Shown: positions 1 through 15,333 of the stretch, piece after piece
How the letters are laid out: each line of letters opens with the position of its first letter
Position numbering within the stretch: the stretch's first letter is position 1
Assembly (NCBI GenBank): GCA_029204225.1
Contig: CM055095.1
Span: 68,506,361 to 68,570,360, forward strand
Length of the DNA: 64,000 nt
Reading direction: 5' to 3'
From: Diphasiastrum complanatum
Taxonomy: Eukaryota; Streptophyta; Lycopodiopsida; Lycopodiales; Lycopodiaceae
Program-made: the position numbers and the translations under genes
The notes under the pieces: model-generated
Told to the model about the DNA's origin: nothing
The model's input: the letters and a program-made list of their open reading frames with translations, nothing else
Database searches by the model: none

Positions 1-3000
1 TATGTGTAGTTTCTAGGAACTCTTTCACCAATCTCATGCCATATCTAGGTGCAAAAAGGTCAATCTATACTGCTAATGATGTAGAGTGTAGGATTGAAGG
101 AATAGGTAGCATTTTATTGCATGCATCATCATCAAAATCTTTTTGCTTACATGATGTACTGTATGTACCTAGATTGACTAAGAATCTCATTAGTGTAGGA
201 TAGTTGTTTGATAGTGGATTGGATGTCAAAGTTTTCAAGTTGACCAAGTGTATAATCTCAGAGAAAATGAAATTATTGCTAGAGGATCTAGAATTGGTAA
301 GTTGTACAAACTAGATTCTAGGGAGAGTGCTAACATTTCAGATAATGCTTATGAGACCAAGGTTCTACAGGAGGATCTGTGGCACAAGAGATGGGGTAAT
401 CCCAATTTCAAAGCCATGCAATCTATGGTCAAAAAAGGAAAAGTTGTTGGTCTACCAAAGACACTGTCAAAGGAGCTTCTACCTTGTGAAGCTTGTGTGC
501 TGGCAAAGTCACACAGAAGCCTTTTCCTAGATCAAGTATCAAGACAAAGCAACCATTTGAACTTGTACACTCTGATGTTCATTCTCATCAACTAAGAGCA
601 AAGAGGAGCCAACTGCTTTGTCTCTTTTGTAGATGATTATACAAGACATTATTGGATCTATATGCTGTCTTCAAAAGCCATGGTTTATGATGTGTAAACA
701 CTTTTAAAGCTTATGTAGAGAAGCAGTTTCCTTTCAAGAAAAAAGCTTTAAGAAGTGATAGTGGAGGAGAATACACTTCCAATAAGTTTAAAGACTTTTG
801 TGAGAGAGAGGGTATTCAAAGAGAGTTTTCTTGTTCATATACTCCTCAGCAAAAATGGAGTTGCTGAGAGAAAGAATAGAACTTTGTGTGAATGTGCAAA
901 AGCCATTAGGCTAGAAGCTTCTCTGCCTAAAGAATTTTGGGGAGAGGCAGTTGCATGTGCAAACTATCTTCGTAATGGGCTTCCAAATCTTGCAATAGGA
1001 GGAAAGACACCATTTGAGATGTTGTATAACAAAAAGCCTAAGGTAGATCATCTTCGGATTTTTGGTTGTGTACGATTTGTGCATGTGCCTCTAGAAACTA
1101 GGAAGAAGGAAGATCCTAGTGTAGTAAAAGAAATTTTTGTAGGATATGCATCCATGAAAAAAGCATACAAGATTTATTTGCCTTCTACTGACAAAAATGT
1201 TGTTAGTAGAGATGTGATCTTCCATGAAGATCAGAAATTTAACTTGGATGATGCACAGATCAGGAGACTCATGCAAGATCAATCATCAATCTTGATGTTG
1301 TTCAAGAAGAGGTGAGGCCAAGGCTTGAGGAGGAGCAAATTCAAGCTACCACACCCATAAGATCTACACGAGCAAGATCTGAGCCAAGGAGGCTCACATA
1401 TGACGAAGAAGGAAGGCAAGTGGAAGGTGAAACTTCCTATCATGCACTTTTTATATCAAATGAAGAGCCTAAGGATGTCCAAGAAGCTTTTCAATCCAAG
1501 GAGTGGGTTGAAGCAATGACCCAAGAATTTGAAGCCTTGATGTCAAATAACACATGGGAGCTTGTGGAGCCACCAAACAACATGCATGTGATCGGATGTA
1601 AGTGGGTATTCAGAATCAAGTATAATCATGATGGATCTATCCATAAGTATGAAGCAAGACTTTGTGCCAAAGGCTACTCACAGATTAAAGGTCTTGACTA
1701 TGAAGATACCTTTGCACCAGTTGCAAAGATGGTAACAATTCAAATACTCATCTCTCTTGCATGTTTTCACAAATGGAGTATGTTTCAGCTTGATGTTTCT
1801 AATGCATTTCTCAATGGTTACCTTGAGGAGGAGATTTATATGCAACAGCCTCCGGGTTTTGTGAAGGAAGGTGATGAATCAAAAGTTTGTCTTTTGTTCA
1901 AAAGTCTGTATGGACTGAAACAGGCACCAAGGTCTTGGTATGCAAGGCTCCATTCCTATCTCATATCACTCGGATTTTGTGTTTGTGAATATGACCCTTC
2001 TCTGTATTATAAGCTTGTAGATAACTTTGTAATTATTCTTCTCATCTATGTAGATGATATTATTCTTTGTGGAAACAATGAGAAGTTAGTTGAGGCAACT
2101 AAGCATGCACTTGGTACTGAGTTTAAGATGCAGGACTTAGGAGTTTTTCACTATATTCTAGCCTTGAAATAGATTTTTGGAAAGGTCATGCATTTATAAG
2201 CCAAAGTAGATATGGACTTTCCATGCTCATGAAATTTCATATGGAGAACTATAAAGGCATAGATACACCTATGGAGCACACTGTAAAAGTTCCTAATAAA
2301 GATGATGAAAAATCCTTTGAGGACATCACTCTTTATAAGCGTCTTATTGGCTCACTTATTTGGTAATAGTGACTAGGCCTGATCTAAGCTTTTGTGTTCA
2401 TAAACTAAGTCAACACATGCAGGATCCAAAGTTATATCATTGGAAGTTGGCTAAAAGAGTCTTGAGGTATATATCTTCTACCTTGGATTATGGACTATTC
2501 TATGAAGGAGAAGATCTGACTTTGATTGCTTTTTCAGATTCAGATTTTGCAGGAGACAGGTTGGATAGGAAATCCACAAGTGCTTACACTATATTTCTTG
2601 GAGGAAATTTGATTTCTTGGCTATCAAAGAAGCAGGCAACTATTTCCTTATCATCTTTTGAAGCTGAATACAAATCTCTTACAACCACAACAAAGGAGGT
2701 TTTATGGATCAAAAGGCTACTTTTGGAGCTAAAGTGTTATGTAGATGAAGATTTACCAATTATCAAGAATGATAACATTTATGCTCAGGCTCTTGCAAAT
2801 AATCTAGTCTTTCATGCAAGAAGCAAGCATATTGAAGTGGCTCATCATTTTGTAAGAGAAAAAGTCATTGGGAGAGAGATCTCATTGGAGCATGTTTCAT
2901 CTTCAGATTGTGTTGCAGATCTTCTCACCAAGCCTCTACTCGAGAATGTATTTATGAAGATGAGGTCAAACCTTGGCCTAATTTCGAAGTCTATGTTGAT

Positions 3001-3010
3001 AGGAACATAA
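1..3010 (+). pseudogene. Ty1/copia polyprotein remnant (protease end to RNase H)
   Basis: This is a decayed copia pol. From about 70 the translation shows the end of the protease/GAG-pre-integrase linker (VLYVPRLTKNLISVG), then the pre-integrase motif LWHKRWGNPN near 380, the integrase core (FVDDYTRHYWIY near 630, RSDSGGEYTS near 750), reverse transcriptase 1440-2170 with its YVDD catalytic box near 2050, and RNase H 2360-3000 with SFEAEYKSL near 2660. The usual copia order PR-INT-RT-RH is kept. Frames are broken by a TAG at 201 where the family has Gln, a stop at 594, an extra A near 850 in the conserved TPQQNG stretch, and shifts near 1310 and 2170. Gag and the 5' LTR lie outside the window or are lost. 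It cannot encode an active element. Confidence 0.93.
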
Positions 3011-3024
3011 ATTTTCAGGAGGAG

Positions 3025-3430
3025 TGTGAAGATTATTAAAATATTATCTTCCTATCTTGAGTTTGGGGTCATGTCCATGGTGATTTCCACTAAAATTCAT
3101 GTTGTAAATAAAAGGAGTGTGAATTGAGCACATATCCTTCTAGTGTAGCTCGGATTTGAGTTAGGTAGGTTCAATTATAATGTCATGAAGATGTTTAGAT
3201 AGCGTGCAAAGTTTTACTGTATGCATGGCAATCAGTACATGCAACATGCAAAGTAGTTTCTGTGATCTACACATGTCTAGGCAGTTTTATGAGTTGACAT
3301 GCAATACATGCAACATACATGCATGTTGTTACACATGTGGATCTCTGGTAGGTGAATTAGTTCAGTTAATGGACTTTCCATGCAACTCCCATGTAGCAAT
3401 TCGAGTCTCTCTCATGTAGGGAAAGCTGGG
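3025..3430 (+). repeat. Putative 3' LTR start of the first copia remnant
   Basis: Directly after the RNase H frame stops there is a purine-rich run (AGGAGGAG, about 3017-3024) that looks like a polypurine tract, followed by TGTGAAG, the TG start expected of an LTR. The sequence after it is AT-rich and non-coding. I cannot see a second copy in the window, so the right end is not resolved and the stated end is approximate. Confidence 0.35.
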
Positions 3431-3739
3431 CATGTTTTGCCATTTTGTGAATATTGAGATTTTGGTGTTTTGGAATTAGAATGCTTAGAATTATTTTTGA
3501 CATTCCTTTCTCATAGTGAAGAGTTAGATTTTTTCATCGAATGTATGCCATTGTGCTCTTGCCTTAGATTTTTCAAGCATATTGTTCTTTGATCAATCTT
3601 GTGCAATCACAACACCTCAGTAAGATCCTGTAGGGTGTGTGGTGAAGTTCACACGTGCTAAAAACTTCACAAGTCCAATATTTGAATTGAAAGAAAATTT
3701 GTGAATGCACATAAAATTTAATGTAATACCATGAATCGA

Positions 3740-4470
3740 ACCAATAGCAAAGATATCTCACCTAAACATTCCCCATGTCCAGGAAAGTCGTGCATCATCG
3801 TCCACATCAAAATCTCCTTTATCACAAAATCTCTTTGTCTCAGTGGATATATCGCTCACTTGAACTCCTTGTCATAGAATCTTTAGCTCATCTATCATGG
3901 GAGCCATATTTTTTGTCTTGTATTTTCCTAGGATAAGAAAGACAAGCATTAGATGCCCTTCTTGATACTTAGCCAAGGGGGGGTGTTGTAAGTAACAAGG
4001 ACAACCGGCCAAGTGGACCATGATGTGGAGCGCAAACCAAATGGATCACACCATCCATCGCCAACCCCAAATGCAAATGGTGAGGCTCATCCCTAAACTC
4101 ATACCAAGTAGCATACACGTGCTTCCATGCTGTAGAATCGGCAGGGATCCTCATAGTATCATCTAATGAACAATTGCTCGAATGCCATGTCATTAGCTCT
4201 GTGATGGAGCTACACTTAAACATGTGGCATATCCTGGGTATGATGGAAAAATGTCTTACCACCTTGGCGAGTATGGTCACTCCTTGTAAATCTTGCCTGT
4301 AGCGGTGTTCCCCACAGTGTGGACACGTGCTTGCCTCCTCAAACTCATCTCGATATAAGATGCAATCATGGGACATGCATGAATACTCTTGTAATCTATG
4401 TCGACCGCAGATAGCATTTTCTTGGCTTCTTGTCAAGACGCCACCATGGTGTTATTTGGAGTCAACATTT
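3740..4470 (-). pseudogene. Decayed CACTA (En/Spm) TNP2 transposase, Transposase_21 region
   Basis: Read on the minus strand, 4436-3985 contains DCILYRDEF, CPHCGEHRYR, VVRHFSIIPR, IPADSTAWKHV and LGLAMDG, in the order found in the Transposase_21 domain of plant CACTA TNP2 proteins. After DG the match jumps to another frame (STWPVVLVTYNTPPWLSIKK near 3975-4035), then again to MIDELKIL and a decayed HDFPGHGECLG near 3770-3800, corresponding to the family's DFPAYGMLSG. Upstream, near 4400, the family's 'HACP' stretch is also in another frame. So at least three frameshifts are present plus stops. No terminal repeats or DUF4218/DUF4216 regions are seen next to it, so it is an isolated fragment of a dead element. 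Confidence 0.8.
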
Positions 4471-4626
4471 TTTTTAGCAGACTGCGACAAAATATATATC
4501 TATGTAGTTAGTTATATATAGTTTCTCACAACGCATGAAAAAATAAAATGAGATGTGATCAGTTTGTCTATAACACACAAGAAGCTCACAAGCTTGCCCA
4601 AACAACTCAATGACGCTCACATCCAT

Positions 4627-6095
4627 GGTCTATGGCAATGGGTAGAACCAATTGAGGAGAAGCCAGTAGCTACTCCTAGCAAAGAACTTCAAGAATGGAG
4701 TTTAAAAAATGACAAAGCTATAGCAATTATTGCGTCTTCAGTGCATGACAATATAATGTTAGATCTTACATCAATTTCAAACGCAAAGGATTTATGGGAA
4801 GAATTGCAAACCAAGAATGAGACTTGATCTTATAATCTAAACATGTTCTTGGAAGACCAATTAACTTACCTACAGTGGGACGGCAAAGACTTGAACACGT
4901 TCATGCGAAAGATTAAAGATCTGTTTATTTCCTTGCAAAATTATGGTGCAGAAAATACAATTTTTAAGGAAAAACAGCTTAGTTATTTTCTTCGAGCACT
5001 ACCCAAGTCATTTCACACAACAAGAACCTTATTGACGAAAGATGCGACAATGACACTTCAAAAGGCAATAGACGGAGTTAAGGAGGAAGTAGAAGCTCGT
5101 GAACGCTATGACGACAATGATGATTCCAAAAATGCTCTATTTGCTCATAAGAATAAATCTTCTAAGAAGTCTAAGTTTAAGAGGGAGTCATCTAATGAGT
5201 CTAAGACTAATGAACAACAATCTAGAGAACAACAAAAGAATTCTGGTGATAAGAAGATCTGCAATAGGTGCACACAGAAGAAAAGTGTTGCTTAAATCCA
5301 AAGATTGAATGCATCCATTGTCATGAACGAGATCATGCAACACTAGACTGTTATCAGAATCCCAAAAACAAAAAGAAGCAGAATCGAAGCGAACCTTCAA
5401 ATTCAAACTATGTCAAAGACAAAGCAGAATGCTCCAGAGCAACAGAAGACAGGGCAACACGGAACTCAGCAGCTTATGTTAGTGCTGATCTATGTTGTTC
5501 ATCTAATTCAATTCAAGAAGTAGTACTTGATTTGGGAGCCACCTCACATTTTGTTTCCTCGAAACAAATTTTGTCTGAGTACAAGAAGACGAACTATTCG
5601 AGATTCATTATACTTGGAGACGGTTCTAAACACGTGGGTGATGGAACTGGTGTATTGTGGCTAGACACAAATCAGGGTGACAAGAAACTGGAGGAAGTTC
5701 TCTATGTCCCTACTCTTGATAAAGATCTTCTATCTGTAGCTAAGATAGTCGATGCAGGCATGTCAGTAACCTTCATGAAGGCCTCTTGTAAACTGTTTGA
5801 GAAAGATTCTGATAACCTAGTTGCTAAAGGCAACAGAGAAGGAAATTTATATCACCTGAACATTCAAACAAGAATCAAACAAGTCAATCAAACTCAGGAA
5901 TCGACATATGTACTGTGGCACAAGAGGCTATGTCACATGAATATGGAAGCCTTGTACCAAGCCAACAAAAGTCGGAGAATTCAAGGAGTCGAAATCAAAA
6001 GTAAAGATATTTGAACTACCTACGAATCCTGTCCTAAAGGCAAGATGACTAGAACACCTTTCAGTAAGGATGTTTATAAACCAACTAAGGTACTT
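4627..6095 (+). pseudogene. Copia gag-protease-pre-integrase fragment (same family as 49,274-55,264)
   Basis: This fragment begins abruptly inside gag (LWQWVEPIEEKPVATPSKEL) and runs through a gag UBN2-type region (4627-5280), a CCHC zinc knuckle (CIHCHERDHATLDC near 5310), the retroviral-type protease motif (VLDLGATSHFVS near 5525, with Leu in place of the catalytic-triad Ser/Thr neighbour DSGA) and the GAG-pre-integrase motif LWHKRLCHMN near 5920. It parallels 50,442-51,780 nearly base for base, by eye roughly nine in ten identical, so both come from one copia family. It has an in-frame TGA near 4825 and frameshifts near 5290, plus a TGA near 6012. At 6095 similarity to the family stops in mid-integrase and another copia sequence begins. 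Confidence 0.88.
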
Positions 6096-6690
6096 GTGGA
6101 CAATTGATGGATAATAAACTAGATGTACATTTCAAGAGTGGAGTTTGTTCCATCTTGAAAAATGATAAGTGCATAGCTAGTGGAATTAAGCAAGGAAGAC
6201 TTTTTAAATTGGATGATATTGTGGCCATTTATAGTCTGAACATGGTTAGGGAGGAGATGACACAAGTGGAGTTATGGCATAAAAGATTAGGCCACCCTAA
6301 TATTCAAGCAATGGAATCCATGGTCTCCAAGGAGCTTGCTCTCGGACTCCCCAAATCATTCTCAAGATGTGGCAAGATATGTGAGGCTTGTGGACTTTCA
6401 AAGACTCACAAGACATCCTACAAGAGATCCTTGACTAGATCTACTCTTCTTTAGACCTTATTCACATGCTAGTGGAGGTGCCTTGATGTATGTGACTTTC
6501 ATAGATGACTGTACTAGATTTACTTGGATAGATATATTGCCAAAGAAGAGCCTTGTATATGAAGCTTTTGTTAAGTTTAAATCTCTTTTTGAGAAGCAAC
6601 TTAGTTTTAACATCAAAGTACTAAGATGTGATTATGGAGGAGAATATATCTCCAATAGAATGAGATTTTTGTGAGAGTAATGGCGGCCGT
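6096..6690 (+). pseudogene. Second copia fragment (pre-integrase to integrase), fused to the previous one
   Basis: The sequence shows the GAG-pre-integrase motif LWHKRLGHPNIQAMESMV near 6275, a CEACGLSKTHK zinc-ligand motif near 6385, and the integrase core stretches FIDDCTRFTWIDILP near 6500 and VLRCDYGGEYISN near 6620. It resembles the copia remnant at 1-3010 more than the fragment just before it, and repeats the pre-integrase domain already present at 5920. It ends at about 6675-6690 before the third integrase catalytic residue. A frameshift lies near 6455. It is a dead fragment. Confidence 0.82.
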
Positions 6691-6850
6691 ACAGCAGGCT
6701 GTGGCTTGTATGTGGGCTCGAATTTTAATGTTGATCAATGCTTTTGATTGTCAACTTTTTTGTGTCTAGTTTTTTGATAGATTGTTAATCCAATCACTCT
6801 TATGGATATTTTGTAGATCTATTTATGGTCCTAAAGTACAGTACTTTCAC

Positions 6851-6902
6851 ATCTCCTTCGGAAAGACAAAGTTGTTTCATTCTTTGTCTTTCCTTGGGAG
6901 AT
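6851..6902. repeat. Perfect 12-bp inverted repeat with extended stem
   Basis: GGAAAGACAAAG (6860-6871) is followed after a 10-nt loop by its exact reverse complement CTTTGTCTTTCC (6882-6893). After a 3-nt mismatch on each side, ATCTCC (6851-6856) pairs with GGAGAT (6897-6902). This would form a stable hairpin on either strand. There is no open reading frame around it and its role is unknown. Confidence 0.7.
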
Positions 6903-6997
6903 AGAGAACCAGGATCCTCCTTTTCCACTGGAAGAGGATCTTGGCCTCCTCCTAAAACCACTACCACTAGAAGACATTGTTCTCTAAAAAAATGAAA

Positions 6998-7152
<155 letters not shown>

Positions 7153-7251
7153 AAGCTTGACAAATAGAAAGAAACAAAAAGAGCTTGAGAAAAAGAGAGA
7201 GCTTAAGAGAGATAAGTAGAGAAAAAGATAAAGCTGGAAAGAAAGTTTTAA

Positions 7252-10930
<3,679 letters not shown>

Positions 10931-11848
10931 CTATAAAGTTACAACAAAGTAAGGTGCATCATTGCGTGGTCCATCTATGGAACGATACACATATAGCTTC
11001 TCTACATAATCTCCAGTACCCATGTTTTCTTTCATGACCTCAACGTTCAATCTTGGCATTTTTTTAGCAAGCCACATGCATCCGTTGATGCTAAGATTAC
11101 ATGATGACATCCATAATAAACGCATGCTTTCATACTTATGAAAACCTGACAGTAAAGCAGCATCTCCAAAAGGACAGTCTCGTATCTCTAGTTTACGAAG
11201 GTTAGTACACCCCCTAAGAACATATTCCATTCCGCGATCACTGTCTCCAGCAAAAGCTACAGATAACGTTTCCAATCTCTTTCCATACTTTCCAATGTAT
11301 TCAAATGCTTTATCTGTAAGCAAACCAGATACAGATAAGCGCTTTAGCCGCTTGCAATTCTTTGCTATGGCTCCAAATGCTTCATCCAAGGGCTCTTTAG
11401 TCACATGATCTGGCTCCTTCGGAGTGATTATACACAGCCGGAAGCGTGTTATCTTCTGACAATTCCTTGACATGGTGATAATGGCTGCATTAGTCATTTG
11501 ACGACAAAAGTACAAAATAGATGACAGATTTGGACAACCTTCTGCAATAGCAATCAACCCTCGTTCTGTAACATATCCACGGCCAAGCGGATCAACAGGA
11601 AACACACGCAACTCTTGCAAGTCTTTGCAAGTTGCAGCAACAGCTTGTAAACCCCTGTCTTCCACAAAGTCTCGCACCTGCATAACCAAAAATTCAAGAT
11701 TGGCACGTCAAAATAGAATTTAAAAACTACAGAGGTTCCTGCTAAACTTTTAGCATGCATATAATACGAATGGACACAAAGCAAGCACAAATTATCATTA
11801 ACTTACAAAAGCGATAGAGAAAAAACAACTAAGTTGAATTTTCACACA

Positions 11849-11903
<55 letters not shown>

Positions 11904-14900
11904 CAAAGCTTCTGTAATTTGTGGCAATGTCGAATCAACCCAATCATGTCAACGCTCCTTATTGTGGCATAACTAAGATCCAGATGTGTAAGATTTGAGC
12001 AAAGTGGATATAACATAGCAATATATAAAGGCTCCACATCCCAGAAGCCAGACAAACTCTGAAGTCCTTTGCAGTTTACAAGAGCAGCAGATAACTCTCC
12101 CAGCTGTGACCATCGCAAATTTTGATTGAAAGAACCAGTGCCAAGAGAAGTCAACTTGGGAGCTCTGACCAAAAGCCGCTGTAGCTGCTCCAGTGATATC
12201 TTCTTGTTCAGTCCTAAGTTCTTAAGAGAGGTGCATCTTGCCACTAAATTTTCCAGAACATCAAAATCAACATCACTATCCAAGCACGCAAAATTCAATG
12301 TAACCAATGAGGTGCAACATTCTTGAAAGGAATTCAGCCAGTGCCCCCCTCGATCTTCAACTTCGCTTTCCTGCAGATGCAACTCTTCCAAATTGCTGAA
12401 AATAGGAAACAGATATGAGACATATCAGACTAAATGGGGTGTAAGAGGCAGTCAAAAAAATACGCTTAGCACCCAAAATACAACAAAGAAATGTATTAAA
12501 TAAGACAGCATTTTTTTTCCCTTTTAAAACCAAGAGCAATAAAAAATATGCTTTATTCCTATCTAAATGACGATAAATAAGCCACATGTACACAAGTTTC
12601 CCCATGAACTTGATAAATCTGGCCTATTTGCAGCATGATTCATAGCTATGGCTCATGGTCGACTGTGTTCGCAGCCTGAGAGCAACCTGAGAGCCTGATA
12701 ACCAGCCTTGCTGTCGTTCCTGATTTAATAAGTTTCACACCCTCACTACGTTTGAAGTAAGAGCATACCCTTCATTGCACTTTTGCAAATGACATGCAGT
12801 TTTTTATGATTTCCATGAGCCACAACTCTGATTGGAGTTCAAACATTTTTTCCTCCTTACCATGTATTCCAGACTCCAGCATTATCTCTAAAATTATGAA
12901 TATTGCTGAAATGATGTGCAACTTTCACAGCTGTATAGTCCAAATGAAAACTTCACATCACATGCATAAAGACCTTTCATAGGTGTAGACTCTAGTAATA
13001 TAAATGTCCAGAATCTATCACTTTTCCAGAAGCGAAGGAGAGATGATAATATGATATGAAGGCTAGCTGAAGCAAAAATGTCAATTGAACAAAATCCTAA
13101 CCTCCTTTCTAAATTAGAGAGAAAAATAAAATTATAGACAATTCCACACTTTAAAGTTTGGATGTATTTGAAGGGTAAAAAGTAACAACTTTTTATACTA
13201 CAAAGAAGCGTATGAGAAAATAGAGTGTTTTCACTAGAAAATATGTCGAAATTTGTGCCAGCCAGTACATATGCTCATCTACAATCAGTCAACACCAGAG
13301 CATATCACCACAAATAGAAGTCAGTGTTGTAGATGTGAAGTGATTACAGAACAAATATACCAAGTTAAGTTTCAGACACCCAAACATAACAAGTAGACTA
13401 TAACAGAGACATGAAATACAATCTCTGGTTTTATAGACTCTACCTAAGAACTCGAATATGTAGTAATACCAAAAAGATGACTGCGACACAGAAGGGACTT
13501 TTAAAAGAAGGCTTCTTTTAGCGCATGCATCCAGAACATTAAGTATTTTACTATCCTCCATTAGTAAAATTTACTGTTAATCACTAAATAGAAACTCCTG
13601 CACCTCTGTATAGGGGATTCCATCAGCCACCAACTCACTGCTCCTGACATCAATCCTCATTGGTCATGGAGCATTACTAAATGTAATATCATCAAACAGT
13701 TGGTTCCTACAAGTTCGTATTTCTGCACCTTGCCAGTGACAGTCCACTACACTCCAGATGTTTCAAAATCTTAGGCCTCATTTTTAACAGCAAAAATTGA
13801 TAAGTGTACATGCAGCGAAAATATCTACTTGATAGCAGTGGCTGTCTATAGCTTGCATCATAAAGAACACAAACCAAAATGCAATAGCCCCGGGGGACAA
13901 GCCAACTAGTTATCTAAGGTAACTTCTTGACGTTCTATACTGGAAATAGGAAAATCGAGAGAAACGCCTTTCTTATTAGCAGTTCGAAAGACAAGCATGC
14001 CAAGGAAGCGAGTAGTCATACCATATGGAAACAGACACTGAGCACTCAATAACAGGTCCAAGTCTTTCAAAGGTAATACATGCCTGCTAACAAATATCGA
14101 AAAACAGTTTCCCTGATAAGCAGTCTAAGTCTCAAAAGTCAAATCAATCTGGCAAAAGCAACTCGTCACCCTTCCCAAACACTGAACTCATATGACTAAT
14201 ATGCAAGCCGAACACTTGAACCAAAGATCAGCGCTCTAGAGTCAATAACACGAAACATAAATAACAAGAACTTGATCAAAATGCCTCTCTGATTAATTTC
14301 CATGAAGATATATTCTCTCAAATCAGAGCGAAGTCGCATTTGTTAACAAGGCCTCTACAAGCAAACTTCAGAACAGCCTAAATTGAAGTGAAACAATCTA
14401 GATTATCAGATATTTTAACTCACATTCTCAACTAGTCGCAATGCTCTTAGATCTAAACTTGAGTATGAAAGCAGATCTTCATCCCTGAAATAGCCGAGTT
14501 GGATAAGAGCGGTTGCAGGGGCCCATTTGCTGAAGAAAATAAATACATAGGAGCCTCGTGCTCCAATCTTGGCTTGGCTTACAAGTGGATGTACAGTGTA
14601 AACATTGTGCATATCAAAGCTAGTGCTATTGAATAGTGTCACAAAAACAAAAAGCTTGTTACCTGCACCGGCTAGTGAGAGCAGCGAGGCCATCAGTACT
14701 AAAACCATCACAACTGGTCATTACAAGAGATCGAAAATTGGGAAAAGAGTGTGCCAAAAGTTGGAGACTCTCATCCGAAGCTGTCATCCGCTTAATGCGA
14801 AGCTCTTCAAACCCCGGGTATGCGGCGGCGATGGCCGTGACCCAGGGATGTAAGTGTGCTCCCCAGTCCGGCGGAACAAGGTTGAAGTCAGCAAACCGCG

Positions 14901-15333
14901 GCTTCCCTTTCAAAGTGAGGGCCTTCATCTTTGGAAACCTGCGAATAAGGATCTCTGGAGAGGCTGCATAGCAGTTCCCTATGAACACATGCCGCCTGCT
15001 CCATCCCTCTGTCTTGTACCACGCCTTGCACACCAAAGAAACGGCATTTCTGTTCTTAGGTTCTGTTACAAATGCAAGAACGTGTTCCAGCGCCTCATCT
15101 GGAAACGCAGTACGGAGCTCTCGGTCCCTTTCTTTTGAGTAGAGCTTGTGAAGAATCCGTACTTCATCTCTTGAGTCGAATCCTGAACCCAAGCTCGCGC
15201 TTGAGCCGTCCAGTTTCCTAGCAATCTTCGCTTGCCCTGCAGCACTGCAGTCTTCTTCTTCTTCTTCTTCTTCTTCTGCTGTATCACCCATGCGTATTGC
15301 AGCTTCACATCTTATCATCAAGCAAGCAAGCAC
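10931..15333 (-). CDS. TIR1/AFB-family F-box auxin receptor (three exons)
   Basis: TIR1/AFB proteins are the F-box subunits of nuclear SCF ubiquitin ligases; auxin glues them to Aux/IAA repressors, which are then degraded. Exons (minus strand): 15333-14663, 12395-11903, 11677-10931; they join in frame to 636 residues, stop TAG. Residues 77-115 are the F-box ([24 protein letters not shown]). [10 protein letters not shown] is at 142-151. Leucine-rich repeats fill the rest ([56 protein letters not shown]). R468 and S505 align with auxin-contacting R403 and S438 of Arabidopsis TIR1. R146 replaces the His of TIR1 and is AFB4/5-like. The C-terminus ([20 protein letters not shown]) is also AFB4/5-like, while the middle is TIR1-like. 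Starts at 15318 and 15291 are also possible; the last gives 622 residues. Splice sites are GT-AG. No disruption seen, so probably functional. Confidence 0.95.
11678..11902 (-). other. Intron 2 of the auxin-receptor gene, starting in a CT microsatellite
   Basis: The exon end CTTTGG is followed at once by GT and then by a pure (CT)n tract in the sense strand, so the donor site reads TGG/GTCTCT, far from the plant consensus AG/GTAAGT. The acceptor is a standard TTATGCAG before GTGCGAGAC. Intron placement is fixed by the conserved protein join [13 protein letters not shown]. Length is 225 bp. Confidence 0.88.
11852..11900. repeat. (GA)n microsatellite at the intron 2 donor
   Basis: About 24 uninterrupted GA units on the plus strand, that is CT in the sense strand of the receptor gene, abutting the 5' splice site. 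Confidence 0.97.
12396..14662 (-). other. Intron 1 of the auxin-receptor gene
   Basis: A 2.27-kb intron lies between donor GTAACA (after TGCAG at 14663) and acceptor TATTTTCAG before exon 2. Splicing makes an AGC (Ser) codon at the join. The intron is AT-rich and holds no recognisable gene or transposon. Its position, just after the first leucine-rich repeats, is where TIR1/AFB genes of flowering plants also carry an intron. Confidence 0.85.
15251..15277 (-). repeat. Trinucleotide repeat encoding a glutamate run in the receptor N-terminus
   Basis: A (CTT)n tract on the plus strand, (GAA)n in the sense strand, encodes eight successive Glu residues (20-27 of the long form). It lies in the extension before the F-box, which AFB4/5-type receptors have and TIR1 lacks. 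Confidence 0.85.

Noticed and set aside
3584-3613. Right end (CACAACA) of the first copia's 3' LTR
   Set aside because: Looks plausible but no second LTR or target duplication confirms it.
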